From NCBI RefSeq assembly GCF_052114605.1, contig NZ_JBFRFB010000007.1, positions 179,658 to 243,657 on the forward strand: a stretch of 64,000 bases of DNA, read 5' to 3'. Of this stretch, positions 24,995-33,467 are shown piece after piece. Every line of letters starts with the position of its first letter. Within the stretch, counting starts at the first letter, position 1. This stretch comes from Microvirga sp052114605. GTDB taxonomy: Bacteria; Pseudomonadota; Alphaproteobacteria; Rhizobiales; Beijerinckiaceae. The notes under the pieces were generated by a model that was not told the DNA's origin, ran no database searches, and saw only the letters and a list, made by a program, of their open reading frames with translations. The position numbers and the translations under genes are program-made.

Positions 24995-25813
24995 TCAGCC
25001 CAAGGAATCCGCCATATCATCGATCTGGCGACGGGTCGCGGGGTCGATGTCGAGAGCACCGGCGAGCTGATTGAGGAATTCGCGCTCCTGAATCGTGTCG
25101 GGATCGATGGCGATCCGCGCGGCCGCATAGACCTGAGCAGCCTTGTCCGGATCGTTGACGTTGCCCGCAAGCTCCTCGACATCCGCAGGCGAAGCCATTT
25201 CCGTATCGAGCCAGCGGCTCGAATCCGGATCGATGCCGGCCTCTGTCATCCCTTTGACGATGCGCGCCCGCTCAGCGTCGTCGATATGGCCATCGGCGGA
25301 AGCTGCCGCGACCATGGTCTTGAGGAACAGAAGCGCATCATCCTCGGTCTGCGAGACCGGATGGAACCGCGACCGCTCAGGCGGGCTGAGAACTTCACTT
25401 GAAGATGCACCGCCGGCCAGCGCCGGAACAGAGCCTTGCGTTCCTCCGATTTCCTGGCTGCCCTGGCGGCTCTGATAAGCTCGGTAAGCAAGCCCACCGA
25501 TCACCGCAAGGCCACCGAGCTTCACGAGGTTGCCCGTCATCTTGCCCTTCTTGCGCCCCTTGAACAGCAGCCCCGCCAAGCCAACCAGCGCGGCCTGTGT
25601 CAGGCCCGGATGTTGAGCCGCGAGATCCTTGGCCTTCTGCAGCAGCTGCTCGGGCGATTGGCCGCTCAGCTGGCGGACATTCTGTTCAAGCTGCTCGCGC
25701 ATGCTCGGCTGGCCACCCGTCGGCGTGCCTGCGGCTTCAGGTCGATCCTGATGCGGCTCGGAGCGGCTGACGGCGCCGACGAACGCATCCAATAGTTTCC
25801 GGTAATCGACCAT
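24995..25813 (-). CDS. DUF533/TerB-like protein with membrane anchor
   Basis: A 272-residue protein: an N-terminal charged part, a hydrophobic stretch about residues 72-112 (ALVGLAGLLFKG...LVKLGGLAVIGGLAYRAYQ), a Ser/Gly linker, and a C-terminal helical domain (LLFLKTMVAAASADGHIDDAERARIVKGM) that matches the TerB/DUF533 (YebE) pattern with its acidic D-G-x-I-D-D-x-E motif. AGGAGGAG sits directly before the start. Function unknown; TerB-like domains are linked to stress responses. Confidence 0.82.
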   Translation of the reverse strand: MVDYRKLLDAFVGAVSRSEPHQDRPEAAGTPTGGQPSMREQLEQNVRQLSGQSPEQLLQKAKDLAAQHPGLTQAALVGLAGLLFKGRKKGKMTGNLVKLGGLAVIGGLAYRAYQSRQGSQEIGGTQGSVPALAGGASSSEVLSPPERSRFHPVSQTEDDALLFLKTMVAAASADGHIDDAERARIVKGMTEAGIDPDSSRWLDTEMASPADVEELAGNVNDPDKAAQVYAAARIAIDPDTIQEREFLNQLAGALDIDPATRRQIDDMADSLG

Positions 25814-25871
25814 GAACTCCTCCTGTCACCTGCATGTTCGCATGTACACAACGGAGGCGCCGGGGAATGGT

Positions 25872-26519
25872 TCAGGTTTGGGCGCGAAGGCCTGCCGCTT
25901 GAGAAGCAAGGCGCCTGACAGCAGCCATATCGCCGGACTTGAGCGCATCCGCCGGAGCGACCCAGGTCCCGCCGACACAGGCCACATTCGGGAGCGCCAG
26001 ATAAGATGCGGCATTGGCAACGTCGATGCCGCCGGTCGGGCAGAAGGAGAGCTGCGGCAGAGGTCCTTGAATGCCCTTGAGCCAAGCGGTTCCGCCGGAA
26101 GCGGCTGCGGGGAAGAATTTTAGGATCTGAAAGCCCAGGCTCGAAAGCGTCATGGCTTCCGACACGGTGGCGCAGCCGGGCATCACGGGGATGGGAGAGA
26201 GGCTCAAGGCCTCTGCCAGTTTCGGAGGCGTGCCGGGCGTCACGATGAACTTGGCGCCGGCATCGGCCACTTCGCCGATCTGACTGGCATGAAGGATGGT
26301 GCCGGCGGCCACGATGGCATCAGGGACTGCCTTGGCGATGGCGTTGATGGCATCGAGCGCGGCGGGCGTCCGCAAGGTAACCTCGATCACGAACAGCCCG
26401 GATTCGACCATAGCCTGCGCGAGATCGATGCTGATCCGCGCATCGTTAATGGTGACAACCGGCACGACAGGCGAGCGGCTCACATAATCCCGTAGGGCTG
26501 ATGTGTGGGCTGCCGTCAT
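25872..26519 (-). CDS. KDPG/KHG-type aldolase (Eda family)
   Basis: A 215-residue class I aldolase that cleaves 2-keto-3-deoxy-6-phosphogluconate or a related keto-deoxy sugar acid phosphate. Catalytic Glu46 lies in IEVTLRT, the Schiff-base lysine is K134 in QILKFFPA, and the phosphate loop is FCPTGGID. AGGAGAG precedes the start. It is downstream of the pentitol importer operon on the same strand, after a hairpin at 26608-26645, so it may be separate from it and instead serve the dehydratase route at 22-24 kb. Confidence 0.88.
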   Translation of the reverse strand: MTAAHTSALRDYVSRSPVVPVVTINDARISIDLAQAMVESGLFVIEVTLRTPAALDAINAIAKAVPDAIVAAGTILHASQIGEVADAGAKFIVTPGTPPKLAEALSLSPIPVMPGCATVSEAMTLSSLGFQILKFFPAAASGGTAWLKGIQGPLPQLSFCPTGGIDVANAASYLALPNVACVGGTWVAPADALKSGDMAAVRRLASQAAGLRAQT

Positions 26520-26607
26520 CGTGATCTCTCCTGGCTTGGCTTTGTAAGCGGACCTTATTTTAGGAGGAGCCTCCGAAGATATCCATGGCTTTGTTGCCGA
26601 TCCCTAC

Positions 26608-26645
26608 CAAATGGGAGGCGGGACGATTGCCCGGCCTCCCATTTG
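26608..26645 (-). terminator. Long hairpin after the sugar-binding protein gene
   Basis: A perfect 12-base stem (CAAATGGGAGGC at 26608-26619, GCCTCCCATTTG at 26634-26645) with a 14-base loop lies six bases past the binding-protein stop. It should stabilise or end the importer transcript; no U-run follows. Confidence 0.65.
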
Positions 26646-26650
26646 AGTGA

Positions 26651-27937
26651 TTACTTGGGCAGCAACGGCTGGATGCGCTGCTGCATGGAAGCGACAGCTT
26701 CCTTGACGGGCTTGCGGCCGATGACGGCGAGTTGAACCTCCTCAAGGAAGAACTGTTGAGCGCGTGCGGCCTCCGGGAAAGGCGGGAAGGCGCCGCGTGC
26801 GGACTTCAGCACTTCGGCCTCGACGGCAGCCAGCGGGTTCGACTGGGCGAAGCCCGGATCGGCATAGGTCGATACACGGACCGGGCCATTCCCGTTCTTC
26901 GCCATGCCGAGCGTGACGCGCTTGGACGCGACCTCTTTGATGTAGGACCAGGCCAGTTCCTTGTTCGGGTAGTTGGCCGGAATTGCCATACCCCAGGATT
27001 CCGTCACGCCGGCCATCTTCCCGGCCGGCAGGCTTTCGGAACCCGGGAAGGCCACCGCCTTGATCTTGCCCGGGAATTGCGACTGCTGCGGATCGTTGAA
27101 CTGCTTGAACCGGGCGAAGGTGATCATCGTGTAGGCCGCGCGGCCCTGCTGCATCCATGTCACCTGGTCGTCGTTCTTGGTGGTGGCGTAAGAACGCGGC
27201 AAAGCGCCAGCCTTGAACATGTCGTTCAGAACAGCGAGTCCCTTCTCCATTGCCTCGGGGTTCGGGAGAAGCTTGAAGTCGCTGGTGATGAAGTCGCCGC
27301 CGAAAGCGCGTGCGAAACTGACCGGGAAGATGGCGAGGTCGCTCGCCATGATCATGCCCACGACCGGCGTGCCGCTTTTCGAAGTGAAGGTGAGCTTCTT
27401 GGTATGCTCCACCAGCTCTTCGAGAGTCTTGGCCGGTGCCGAGATCCCCGCCTCCTCCAGCAGCGCTTCATTGTAAAAAAGGCCGCCGGTCGCGTGACGG
27501 ACCGGGATGCCGATCAGCTTGCCGTCGACGGTCATGCCCTGGCGCAGGCCAGCTGCGATGTCTTCGTAATCCTCGATCGGATCCTTGGCCATCAGATCGT
27601 CGAGCGGCGTGAACAGCTTGGCGACGTCCGAGGTCGGCCGGTTGTCGATGATGTAGCCGACACCGAAGTCTGTCTTAGACAAGCCGGCCTCGCGGAAGAG
27701 GCGGTCCTGAAGCGGGTTGGAGTCGAAAGTGGAGAACACAGCCTCCGCGTCCTGCGCCTTGCTCCATTCGGCCAGCAGGTTTTCGCCGCCCTGCGGCTGC
27801 AATACCGTCTGGTGAACCCGGTGGCTAAGAATGTTCAGCGTCTTCGACGCGGCCAGAGATGGGCGCGCCGCCAGCACCGCGGCGCCTGCGGCAGCAGTGC
27901 CGAGAAAATGCCTGCGAGTGAGATTGTTGAATGACAT
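26651..27937 (-). CDS. Sugar/polyol ABC transporter substrate-binding protein, Tat-type signal
   Basis: A 428-residue family-1 extracellular solute-binding protein. The N-terminus LTRRHFLGTAAAGAAVLAARPSLA has a twin-arginine motif and an ALA-type cleavage site. The body has the usual family features (GGLFYNEALLEEAGI, WMQQGRAAYTM, ESWGMAIPANYPNKELAWSYIKEV). GGGAGGAAAC lies before the start. It is the third gene of the leftward unit after the LacI gene and two permeases. Ribitol or a related pentitol is the inferred ligand from the catabolic genes on the other strand. Confidence 0.88.
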   Translation of the reverse strand: MSFNNLTRRHFLGTAAAGAAVLAARPSLAASKTLNILSHRVHQTVLQPQGGENLLAEWSKAQDAEAVFSTFDSNPLQDRLFREAGLSKTDFGVGYIIDNRPTSDVAKLFTPLDDLMAKDPIEDYEDIAAGLRQGMTVDGKLIGIPVRHATGGLFYNEALLEEAGISAPAKTLEELVEHTKKLTFTSKSGTPVVGMIMASDLAIFPVSFARAFGGDFITSDFKLLPNPEAMEKGLAVLNDMFKAGALPRSYATTKNDDQVTWMQQGRAAYTMITFARFKQFNDPQQSQFPGKIKAVAFPGSESLPAGKMAGVTESWGMAIPANYPNKELAWSYIKEVASKRVTLGMAKNGNGPVRVSTYADPGFAQSNPLAAVEAEVLKSARGAFPPFPEAARAQQFFLEEVQLAVIGRKPVKEAVASMQQRIQPLLPK

Positions 27938-27973
27938 TTCTTGTTTCCTCCCGGTTTGGTTTTGGTTGCAGTA

Positions 27974-28807
27974 TTAACCCTTGGTCGCGCCTGCGGTGAG
28001 GCCGGCCACGAGATAGCGGTTCATGAGAATAACGAAGATCAGAACCGGCAGAAGCTGCACGGTCGAGGCCGCGAACAGCACACCCCAATCGACACCGTCG
28101 ATCGAGCCTATCATCTCGGAAATGACAAGCGGTGCGGTCTTTGCCTTGGTAGATGTGAAGATGAAGGCAAAGAGGTATTCGTTCCAGGCGAAGACCACGA
28201 CGAAGACCGCCACTGCCAGGATGCCGGGTGCGGCAAGCGGCATGATGACCTTGCGCAGGATAGTGAAACGCTTGGCACCGTCGATCTGCGCGGCTTCGTC
28301 CAGCTCACGCGGAATCTGGTCGATGAAGGTGCGCATCAGCACCGTCCCGAGCGAGACGAAGAAAGTCGCGTAGAGGACGATGAGAATGAAATGCGTGTCG
28401 TTGAGGCCGAGCGCATTGACGATCGGGAACAGCGGCAGGGTGACGACGATCGGCGGGATGAGGCGAACCGCAATGAGAAAGAACACGCTGGATTCGAGGA
28501 GGCGGGAACTGTTGCGCGAATAGGCATAGCCGGCGAACGTGCTGGCGATGACCGACAGCGCGGTGGCGCCAGCCGTGATGACGGTGCTATTGAAAAGCCC
28601 CTCGAAGAAGACACGCCAGTTCGTCCAGAGAGTCTCGTAATGCCGCAACGTCGGCTCGAAGAGGAATTTCGGCGGGACGGCGAAGATGTCCTGGCCCGGT
28701 TTGAACGACGACATGACGATGAAGACGATCGGAAATAGCGACCAGACGAGGATCGTAACGACAGCCGCTGTCTTCCCGGCACTGGTTATCAGTCGATTAG
28801 TGCGCAT
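27974..28807 (-). CDS. Sugar/polyol ABC transporter permease, MalG-type
   Basis: A 277-residue inner-membrane permease with about six helices and the EAA loop ELDEAAQIDGAKRFTILRKVIMPLAAPGI. The start at 28807 (MRTNRLITSAGKT) overlaps the end of the preceding permease gene, implying translational coupling; an ATG further upstream would overlap it more. It pairs with the MalF-type permease and uses the ATPase encoded at 35086. Confidence 0.88.
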   Translation of the reverse strand: MRTNRLITSAGKTAAVVTILVWSLFPIVFIVMSSFKPGQDIFAVPPKFLFEPTLRHYETLWTNWRVFFEGLFNSTVITAGATALSVIASTFAGYAYSRNSSRLLESSVFFLIAVRLIPPIVVTLPLFPIVNALGLNDTHFILIVLYATFFVSLGTVLMRTFIDQIPRELDEAAQIDGAKRFTILRKVIMPLAAPGILAVAVFVVVFAWNEYLFAFIFTSTKAKTAPLVISEMIGSIDGVDWGVLFAASTVQLLPVLIFVILMNRYLVAGLTAGATKG

Positions 28808-29687
28808 TGGCGGCCACCTGCCTGCGAAGGATGAGAACGTAGCCGAGGCCAAGCACCAGCGAGGCGAAGACCATGATCCATGCGGTGGCGGAAGCGGTAC
28901 CGAAGGCGTTGTAGGTGAAGGCCTCGCGGTAGAGGTAAACGGCCAGCACCTCGGTCGAGCGCACCGGCCCGCCCTGGGTCAACAGCCACACCTCCGAGAA
29001 CATGCGGAAGGCGAAGATATAGCGGAACAGCAGCGCCACGATAATGGCCGGCGCTAGCAGAGGAACCGTCACACGGCGGAACAACTGCCACGGCGTCCCG
29101 CCGTCGATGCGGGCGGCTTCATACAGATCCTGAGGAATTGCAAGGCGTGCGGCATAGAGGATAATGAACGTGAACGGCAGATGCATCCAGATCGTCAGAA
29201 GTCCGATCATCAGCATTGCATCGCGCGGCTCGAACGACCAATCCAGGATCGGAAGCCCAAGCGAAGTGAGTGCCACGCTGACGGGTCCGATATCCGGATC
29301 GAACAGGAAGCGCCACATGGCCACAGCGACGACTTCGCTGACTGCGTAAGGCGCAAGCACCGCCACCAGCAATATACGACGGAACGGGAGACCGCCGGCA
29401 AAGAGAAGCGCCATGCCGAGAGCGGCAAGCAGTTCGATATGCACCGCGACGACGACCAGCACGATCGTGTTCCAGAGCGCCGAATGGAAGGCCGGATCCG
29501 TCAGCGTGCGAACATAGTTCGCCAAGCCCACAAATTCCGGCGCGCGTCCGAAGCTCGACTCGTTCAGGCTCAACCACGCGACGTAAATCGCCGGAATGAC
29601 GATCACGCTCAGAATCAGCAGGTGCACGGGCGCGATAAGCGGGAGCGCTCCGGCTATGCTTCTAGACCGCAATTGCATTCCTCCCAT
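28797..29687 (-). CDS. Sugar/polyol ABC transporter permease, MalF-type
   Basis: A 296-residue inner-membrane permease with about six helices and the EAA loop DLYEAARIDGGTPWQLFRRVTVPLLAPAI. The start is either ATG 29687 or ATG 29678 (MQLRSRS); the former is kept because GGGAGGA would lie too close to the latter. It follows the LacI gene after 23 bases and overlaps the next permease by 11 bases. Confidence 0.88.
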   Translation of the reverse strand: MGGMQLRSRSIAGALPLIAPVHLLILSVIVIPAIYVAWLSLNESSFGRAPEFVGLANYVRTLTDPAFHSALWNTIVLVVVAVHIELLAALGMALLFAGGLPFRRILLVAVLAPYAVSEVVAVAMWRFLFDPDIGPVSVALTSLGLPILDWSFEPRDAMLMIGLLTIWMHLPFTFIILYAARLAIPQDLYEAARIDGGTPWQLFRRVTVPLLAPAIIVALLFRYIFAFRMFSEVWLLTQGGPVRSTEVLAVYLYREAFTYNAFGTASATAWIMVFASLVLGLGYVLILRRQVAANAH

Positions 29688-29710
29688 TTGGCGCCTGCTC
29701 GCGGCAGGCT

Positions 29711-30787
29711 TCAGTTCAGCTTGGTCGGCTTGTGCTCGACCTTGTATTCCGGCAGCAGGTGATGCTCGGTTGAAGGTGCAGCGGGCGGCGCGGCGGAATC
29801 GCGCACGTGAAGGCTAGCGCTCAGGACCGTGCCGAGCGGCGTCGAGGCATCGCCATCCATGCGTGCCTTGAGCCTGCGCCAAATGCACTCCGCCATTTCG
29901 TCTACCGGCTGATAGATTGCCGTCAGCGGCGTCTTGCGCGCCGACATCCAGGGATAATCGTCGAAGCCGATCAGCGAGGTCCGTTCAGGGATGTCGATGC
30001 GACGCCGCGCGAGCGCCGAAAGCACGCTTAGAGTCGTGACGTTTGTCAGCGCAAAGATCGCGGATGGGGTCGCATTGCGTTCCAGCCAATGGATGAGCGT
30101 ATCGGCGCCACGCTCCGCATTGGATCCGAGTTCAAGCACGATCGGCTCTTCGAGGCCCGATCGCTCCGAAACATTGCGCACACCGCGCACGCGCTCCCGA
30201 ATTGGGGAAATCGAAAGGTTGGACGCCGCGACGAGAATTTGTCTGTGACCGGCTTCCGCCAAGTATCGCGCGGCAATTTCGCCGGCAAGGCAGTTATCGA
30301 TGGTCACGGTGTCAGTGAAGGTGTTACCGACCGAGAGGCGGTCAGCCAGCACCATGGGAAGATCACCGGCTTCCTCACGCAGCAACTCCGGAACGACATC
30401 GGTGCAGGGCACGGCGATGAGGCCGGAAGGGCGCCAGCTGAGCAACGCACGCAGCCGGGACTGTTCGAGTTCCGCGTCATCGCGCGACGACGCCACGATG
30501 ACGTCGTAGCCGTCCTTCCGGGCCATCACTTCAAGCCGCGAAATGAGTCCCGTAAAGAACACGTCGTCGAGATCAGGGACCAGCACGCCAACCACGCGCG
30601 CCTGCCCTGACCGCAGCAGCGAAGCGGCCCTGTCGGGACTATAGGACAAGTCCTTTGCGGCCTGTTCGACGCGCTGACGGATCGCCGGGTTGACCGACTT
30701 ACCGCCATTGAACACGTTGGAAACGGTCGCGATCGAAACGCCGGCCTGCGCCGCCACATCTCGGATCGTCACTCGCTTGCGCGCCAA
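29711..30787 (-). CDS. LacI-family regulator of the pentitol regulon
   Basis: A 358-residue DNA-binding regulator. The N-terminal helix-turn-helix reads TIRDVAAQAGVSIATVSNVFNGG with hinge helix SPDRAASLLRSG, then a periplasmic-binding-protein-like effector domain (VVGVLVPDLDDVFFTGL, FDDYPWMSARKTPLTAIYQP). Two LacI-type palindromes lie immediately upstream (30800-30826) between it and the divergent hydrolase gene, and a third at 31878-31889, so it probably represses itself, the importer and the catabolic genes. Ribitol or a derivative is the inferred effector. Confidence 0.9.
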   Translation of the reverse strand: MARKRVTIRDVAAQAGVSIATVSNVFNGGKSVNPAIRQRVEQAAKDLSYSPDRAASLLRSGQARVVGVLVPDLDDVFFTGLISRLEVMARKDGYDVIVASSRDDAELEQSRLRALLSWRPSGLIAVPCTDVVPELLREEAGDLPMVLADRLSVGNTFTDTVTIDNCLAGEIAARYLAEAGHRQILVAASNLSISPIRERVRGVRNVSERSGLEEPIVLELGSNAERGADTLIHWLERNATPSAIFALTNVTTLSVLSALARRRIDIPERTSLIGFDDYPWMSARKTPLTAIYQPVDEMAECIWRRLKARMDGDASTPLGTVLSASLHVRDSAAPPAAPSTEHHLLPEYKVEHKPTKLN

Positions 30788-30799
30788 CTGGAACCCCTA

Positions 30800-30811
30800 T
30801 AAAACGTTTTA
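30800..30811. promoter_or_regulatory. LacI-type operator 1
   Basis: TAAAACGTTTTA is a perfect palindrome with the central CG typical of LacI-family operators. It is 13 bases upstream of the lacI-type start, in the divergent promoter region. Confidence 0.7.
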
Positions 30812-30814
30812 CGG

Positions 30815-30826
30815 TGAAACGTTTAA
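30815..30826. promoter_or_regulatory. LacI-type operator 2
   Basis: TGAAACGTTTAA shares the AAACGTTT core with operator 1; the two centres are 15 bases apart, placing both sites near the rightward promoter of the hydrolase gene. Confidence 0.7.
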
Positions 30827-30848
30827 CCCGCGCCGTTGGGCAAATCAA

Positions 30849-31880
30849 GTGCCGCTGGAAAAGTCGACCGAATTTACAGGGCCGCAAACGCCCGACGAGA
30901 AGCTCGATCCGCAGATGCGCGCGTTTCTCGAAGAGGTCGCCGCATCGGCGGCCGAACTCCCTAACCCCTTTCATAGCCCCATCCAACTCGCCCGGGCGGC
31001 AATCGAAAAGACGTTGCGCCCCTTCGCGATGGGCGGTCCGGCAATGGCATCGAGCATTGATCGCGAACTCGCTCTTGGCGGGAGAACGATTCGTCTTCGA
31101 CATTACCGCCCAGAGAACGCCTGCGGGCCGCTGATCCTATATATTCATGGCGGCGGCTGGACCTGGGAGAGCATCGAGACTCATGACCGCATGGCGCGCG
31201 AATATGCGGCCCTGACAGGGCTTGCCGTCGTCGCGCCTGATTACTCCCTAGCTCCGGAGAACCCCTTCCCCGCCGCCCTCGATGAATGCATCGACCTGCT
31301 CCAGGAGGTCCATCTCAATGCTCCGGATTGGGGTGCGGAGGCCGGGATTCTGGCCATAGGCGACTCGGCTGGCGCCAATCTGGCGCTTTCGGCCGCCATG
31401 AGCCTTCGCGGCAACCCCGCCATGCCCAAGGCGCTTTTGCTCAATTACGGAGCTTATGCGCGCGATTTCGACCGGGATTCGTACCGCTGGATCGACGCAA
31501 GCTCACTTTCCCCGAAGACCGGGCATATCAAATGGTTCTGGCGAAATTACCAGGGCGAACGCACCGATTGCGGGTGGAGGAGCGAGCCTCTGCTGGGCCC
31601 ATTCGACGGGCTGCCGCCGATGCGGCTTCAAGTGGCGCGGCTCGATGTTCTGCATGATGAGAATCTGGCCGTCGCGCGTACCGCGCAGGAAGTGGGTGTC
31701 GAGGTGGAATGCTCCGTCTATCCCGGTGTAACTCATGGATTCCTGCGGGCGGTGGGTCGCGTCAGCATTGCGGACCAAGCCTTCCGCGACGCTGCGAGAT
31801 GGATCGCAGCCCAAGCTTCGCAGCTCAATCGGGCATCGCCATCTACATCACGGCTTGCCAGCAGCTCAGGCGCAAGTTAA
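30849..31880 (+). CDS. Alpha/beta hydrolase (HSL/acetylesterase-like) of the pentitol regulon
   Basis: A serine hydrolase of the hormone-sensitive-lipase family: oxyanion-hole motif ILYIHGGGWTW, nucleophile GDSAGANLAL, acid in RLDVLHDENL and His in GVTHGFLRAV. The frame opens leftward through the operators, so the start must be downstream of them; GTG at 30849 is proposed (343 residues), with ATG at 30915 as an alternative. No classic ribosome binding site helps to decide. It is the first gene of the rightward catabolic unit. Such enzymes remove acetyl or other acyl groups; a role in releasing a pentitol from an ester is my inference. No signal peptide, so cytosolic. Confidence 0.8.
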   Translation: MPLEKSTEFTGPQTPDEKLDPQMRAFLEEVAASAAELPNPFHSPIQLARAAIEKTLRPFAMGGPAMASSIDRELALGGRTIRLRHYRPENACGPLILYIHGGGWTWESIETHDRMAREYAALTGLAVVAPDYSLAPENPFPAALDECIDLLQEVHLNAPDWGAEAGILAIGDSAGANLALSAAMSLRGNPAMPKALLLNYGAYARDFDRDSYRWIDASSLSPKTGHIKWFWRNYQGERTDCGWRSEPLLGPFDGLPPMRLQVARLDVLHDENLAVARTAQEVGVEVECSVYPGVTHGFLRAVGRVSIADQAFRDAARWIAAQASQLNRASPSTSRLASSSGAS

Positions 31881-31889
31881 ACGTTTCAC
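31878..31889. promoter_or_regulatory. LacI-type operator 3
   Basis: TTAAACGTTTCA is the reverse complement of TGAAACGTTTAA (operator 2). It overlaps the hydrolase stop codon and lies about 100 bases before the FAD oxidoreductase start, suggesting an internal regulated promoter. Confidence 0.65.
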
Positions 31890-31987
31890 AAGACTGAGTG
31901 GTAGCGGCTCATGGCCGCGACCTTTCACCCCCACAAGAAGACACAACGCATTGCCGGCCTGCCGCCGGTCACGTGAGGAATAGAGAG

Positions 31988-33424
31988 ATGCCCTCTACGC
32001 GTACGATCCAAGAACCGGCCCGCAACATTCCTGTCTCCGCCGAATACGACGTTCTCGTCGTCGGCGGTGGCCCATCGGGCCTGACGGCGGCCATCGCCGC
32101 GGCGGAAGATGGTCTGCGCGTCGGACTGGTGGAGAGCCGCAGCTTCGTCGGCGGCAATATGACGATCGGCCTCCCCGTGCTCGGCTTCCTCGGTCAAAAG
32201 GGCAACCAGATCATCGACGGGCTGCCGGAAAAGTTCATCAAGCGGCTGCGCGAGGAGCGCGACGGGGCGAGCGAGCACCGTCCCTGCCCGCTTCACATGG
32301 GCATTACTCTCGTCGAGCCGGAAGCGGTGAAGACGGTCGCCCTCGAAATGCTCCAAGAAGCCGGCGTGGATGTGCTGTTCTACACGTTCTATGCAGGCCC
32401 GATCATGGAAGGGGACATGATCCGCGGCATCATCACCGAGAGCAAGAGCGGCCGGCAGGCCATTCTCGCCAAGGTGGTGATCGACTGCACGGGCGATGCC
32501 GACGTCGCCTTTAGCGCCGGGGTGCCTTGCGAAAAGGGCAACGAGCATGGCGGCATGCAGCCGCCGACGCTGATGTTCTGTCTGGCCGGTGTGGACACCG
32601 ACAAGCTGCGCCTGTTCATCGCAAACTCTCCGCCGCAGGCGCGAACCTATCTGACCGACTTCATTCCGGCCGAGTATTTCGGCCAGAACCACCAATTCAT
32701 CGTCGTCGGCCTGCGCGAGCAGCTCGCCCGGGCCAAGCAGGAACGCAATCTCGCGATTCCCAACGACCGCACGATCATCATCACCGGCCTCAAGAAGGGC
32801 GAGGTCTGGATCAACATGACGCGTGTGAAAGGGACGGATGGAACCGATGCACGCAGCCTGACCAATGGCGAAATCGTCGGCCGCGCCCAGATCGACGATA
32901 TCGTCACCTATCTCGTGAATTACGTGCCGGGTTTCGAGAGCGCCTATTTCACCAAGACAGCCCCTTTCATCGGCATACGCGAGACGCGCCGCATCATCGG
33001 GCAATACGTGATGACTCAGGAGGATGTGCTCGCCTGCCGCCACTTCGACGATTCGATTGCGGTCGCAAGCTATCCGATCGACATCCACCGTCCGTCGGAT
33101 GATGGCTGCACACTCATCTGGTGCGGCGATTGCTACGACATCCCCTATCGCTCGCTGGTTCCGCAGAAGGTGACGAATCTGCTTGTCGCGGGCCGGGCAA
33201 TCTCGACCACCCACGAGGCAATGGGCGCGATCCGCGTGATGGCTACCTGCATGGCGATGGGCGAAGCGGCTGGCCGCGCTGCCAAGATGTCCGTGCGCGG
33301 CAACCGTGCGCCCGCCGACATCGACGTCCAGGAGCTGCGCCGGCAGCAGCTTGAACGGGGCGTCTATCTGCGCAATCCCGACGGCACCCGTGCGTCGCCG
33401 GCCGGCTTCGCGCCGGCCGCCTAA
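31988..33424 (+). CDS. FAD-dependent oxidoreductase (PF12831-like) of the pentitol regulon
   Basis: A 478-residue flavoprotein. The dinucleotide-binding motif is YDVLVVGGGPSGLTAAIAAA near residue 22, followed by LVESRSFVGGNMT; later VIDCTGDADVAFSAGVP and LLVAGRAISTTHEAMGAIRVMATCMAMGEAAG complete the FAD site, all matching the FAD_oxidored family. ATG 31988 is preferred with purine-rich leader GAGGAATAGAGAG. No export signal. It lies between the hydrolase and the D-ribulokinase and has its own LacI-type operator. Substrate unknown; a normal ribitol pathway does not need such an enzyme. Confidence 0.82.
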   Translation: MPSTRTIQEPARNIPVSAEYDVLVVGGGPSGLTAAIAAAEDGLRVGLVESRSFVGGNMTIGLPVLGFLGQKGNQIIDGLPEKFIKRLREERDGASEHRPCPLHMGITLVEPEAVKTVALEMLQEAGVDVLFYTFYAGPIMEGDMIRGIITESKSGRQAILAKVVIDCTGDADVAFSAGVPCEKGNEHGGMQPPTLMFCLAGVDTDKLRLFIANSPPQARTYLTDFIPAEYFGQNHQFIVVGLREQLARAKQERNLAIPNDRTIIITGLKKGEVWINMTRVKGTDGTDARSLTNGEIVGRAQIDDIVTYLVNYVPGFESAYFTKTAPFIGIRETRRIIGQYVMTQEDVLACRHFDDSIAVASYPIDIHRPSDDGCTLIWCGDCYDIPYRSLVPQKVTNLLVAGRAISTTHEAMGAIRVMATCMAMGEAAGRAAKMSVRGNRAPADIDVQELRRQQLERGVYLRNPDGTRASPAGFAPAA

Positions 33425-33467
33425 TCGCCAGACGCAGGCGCTAACGGCGCGGCGAAGGGTAACCTCC

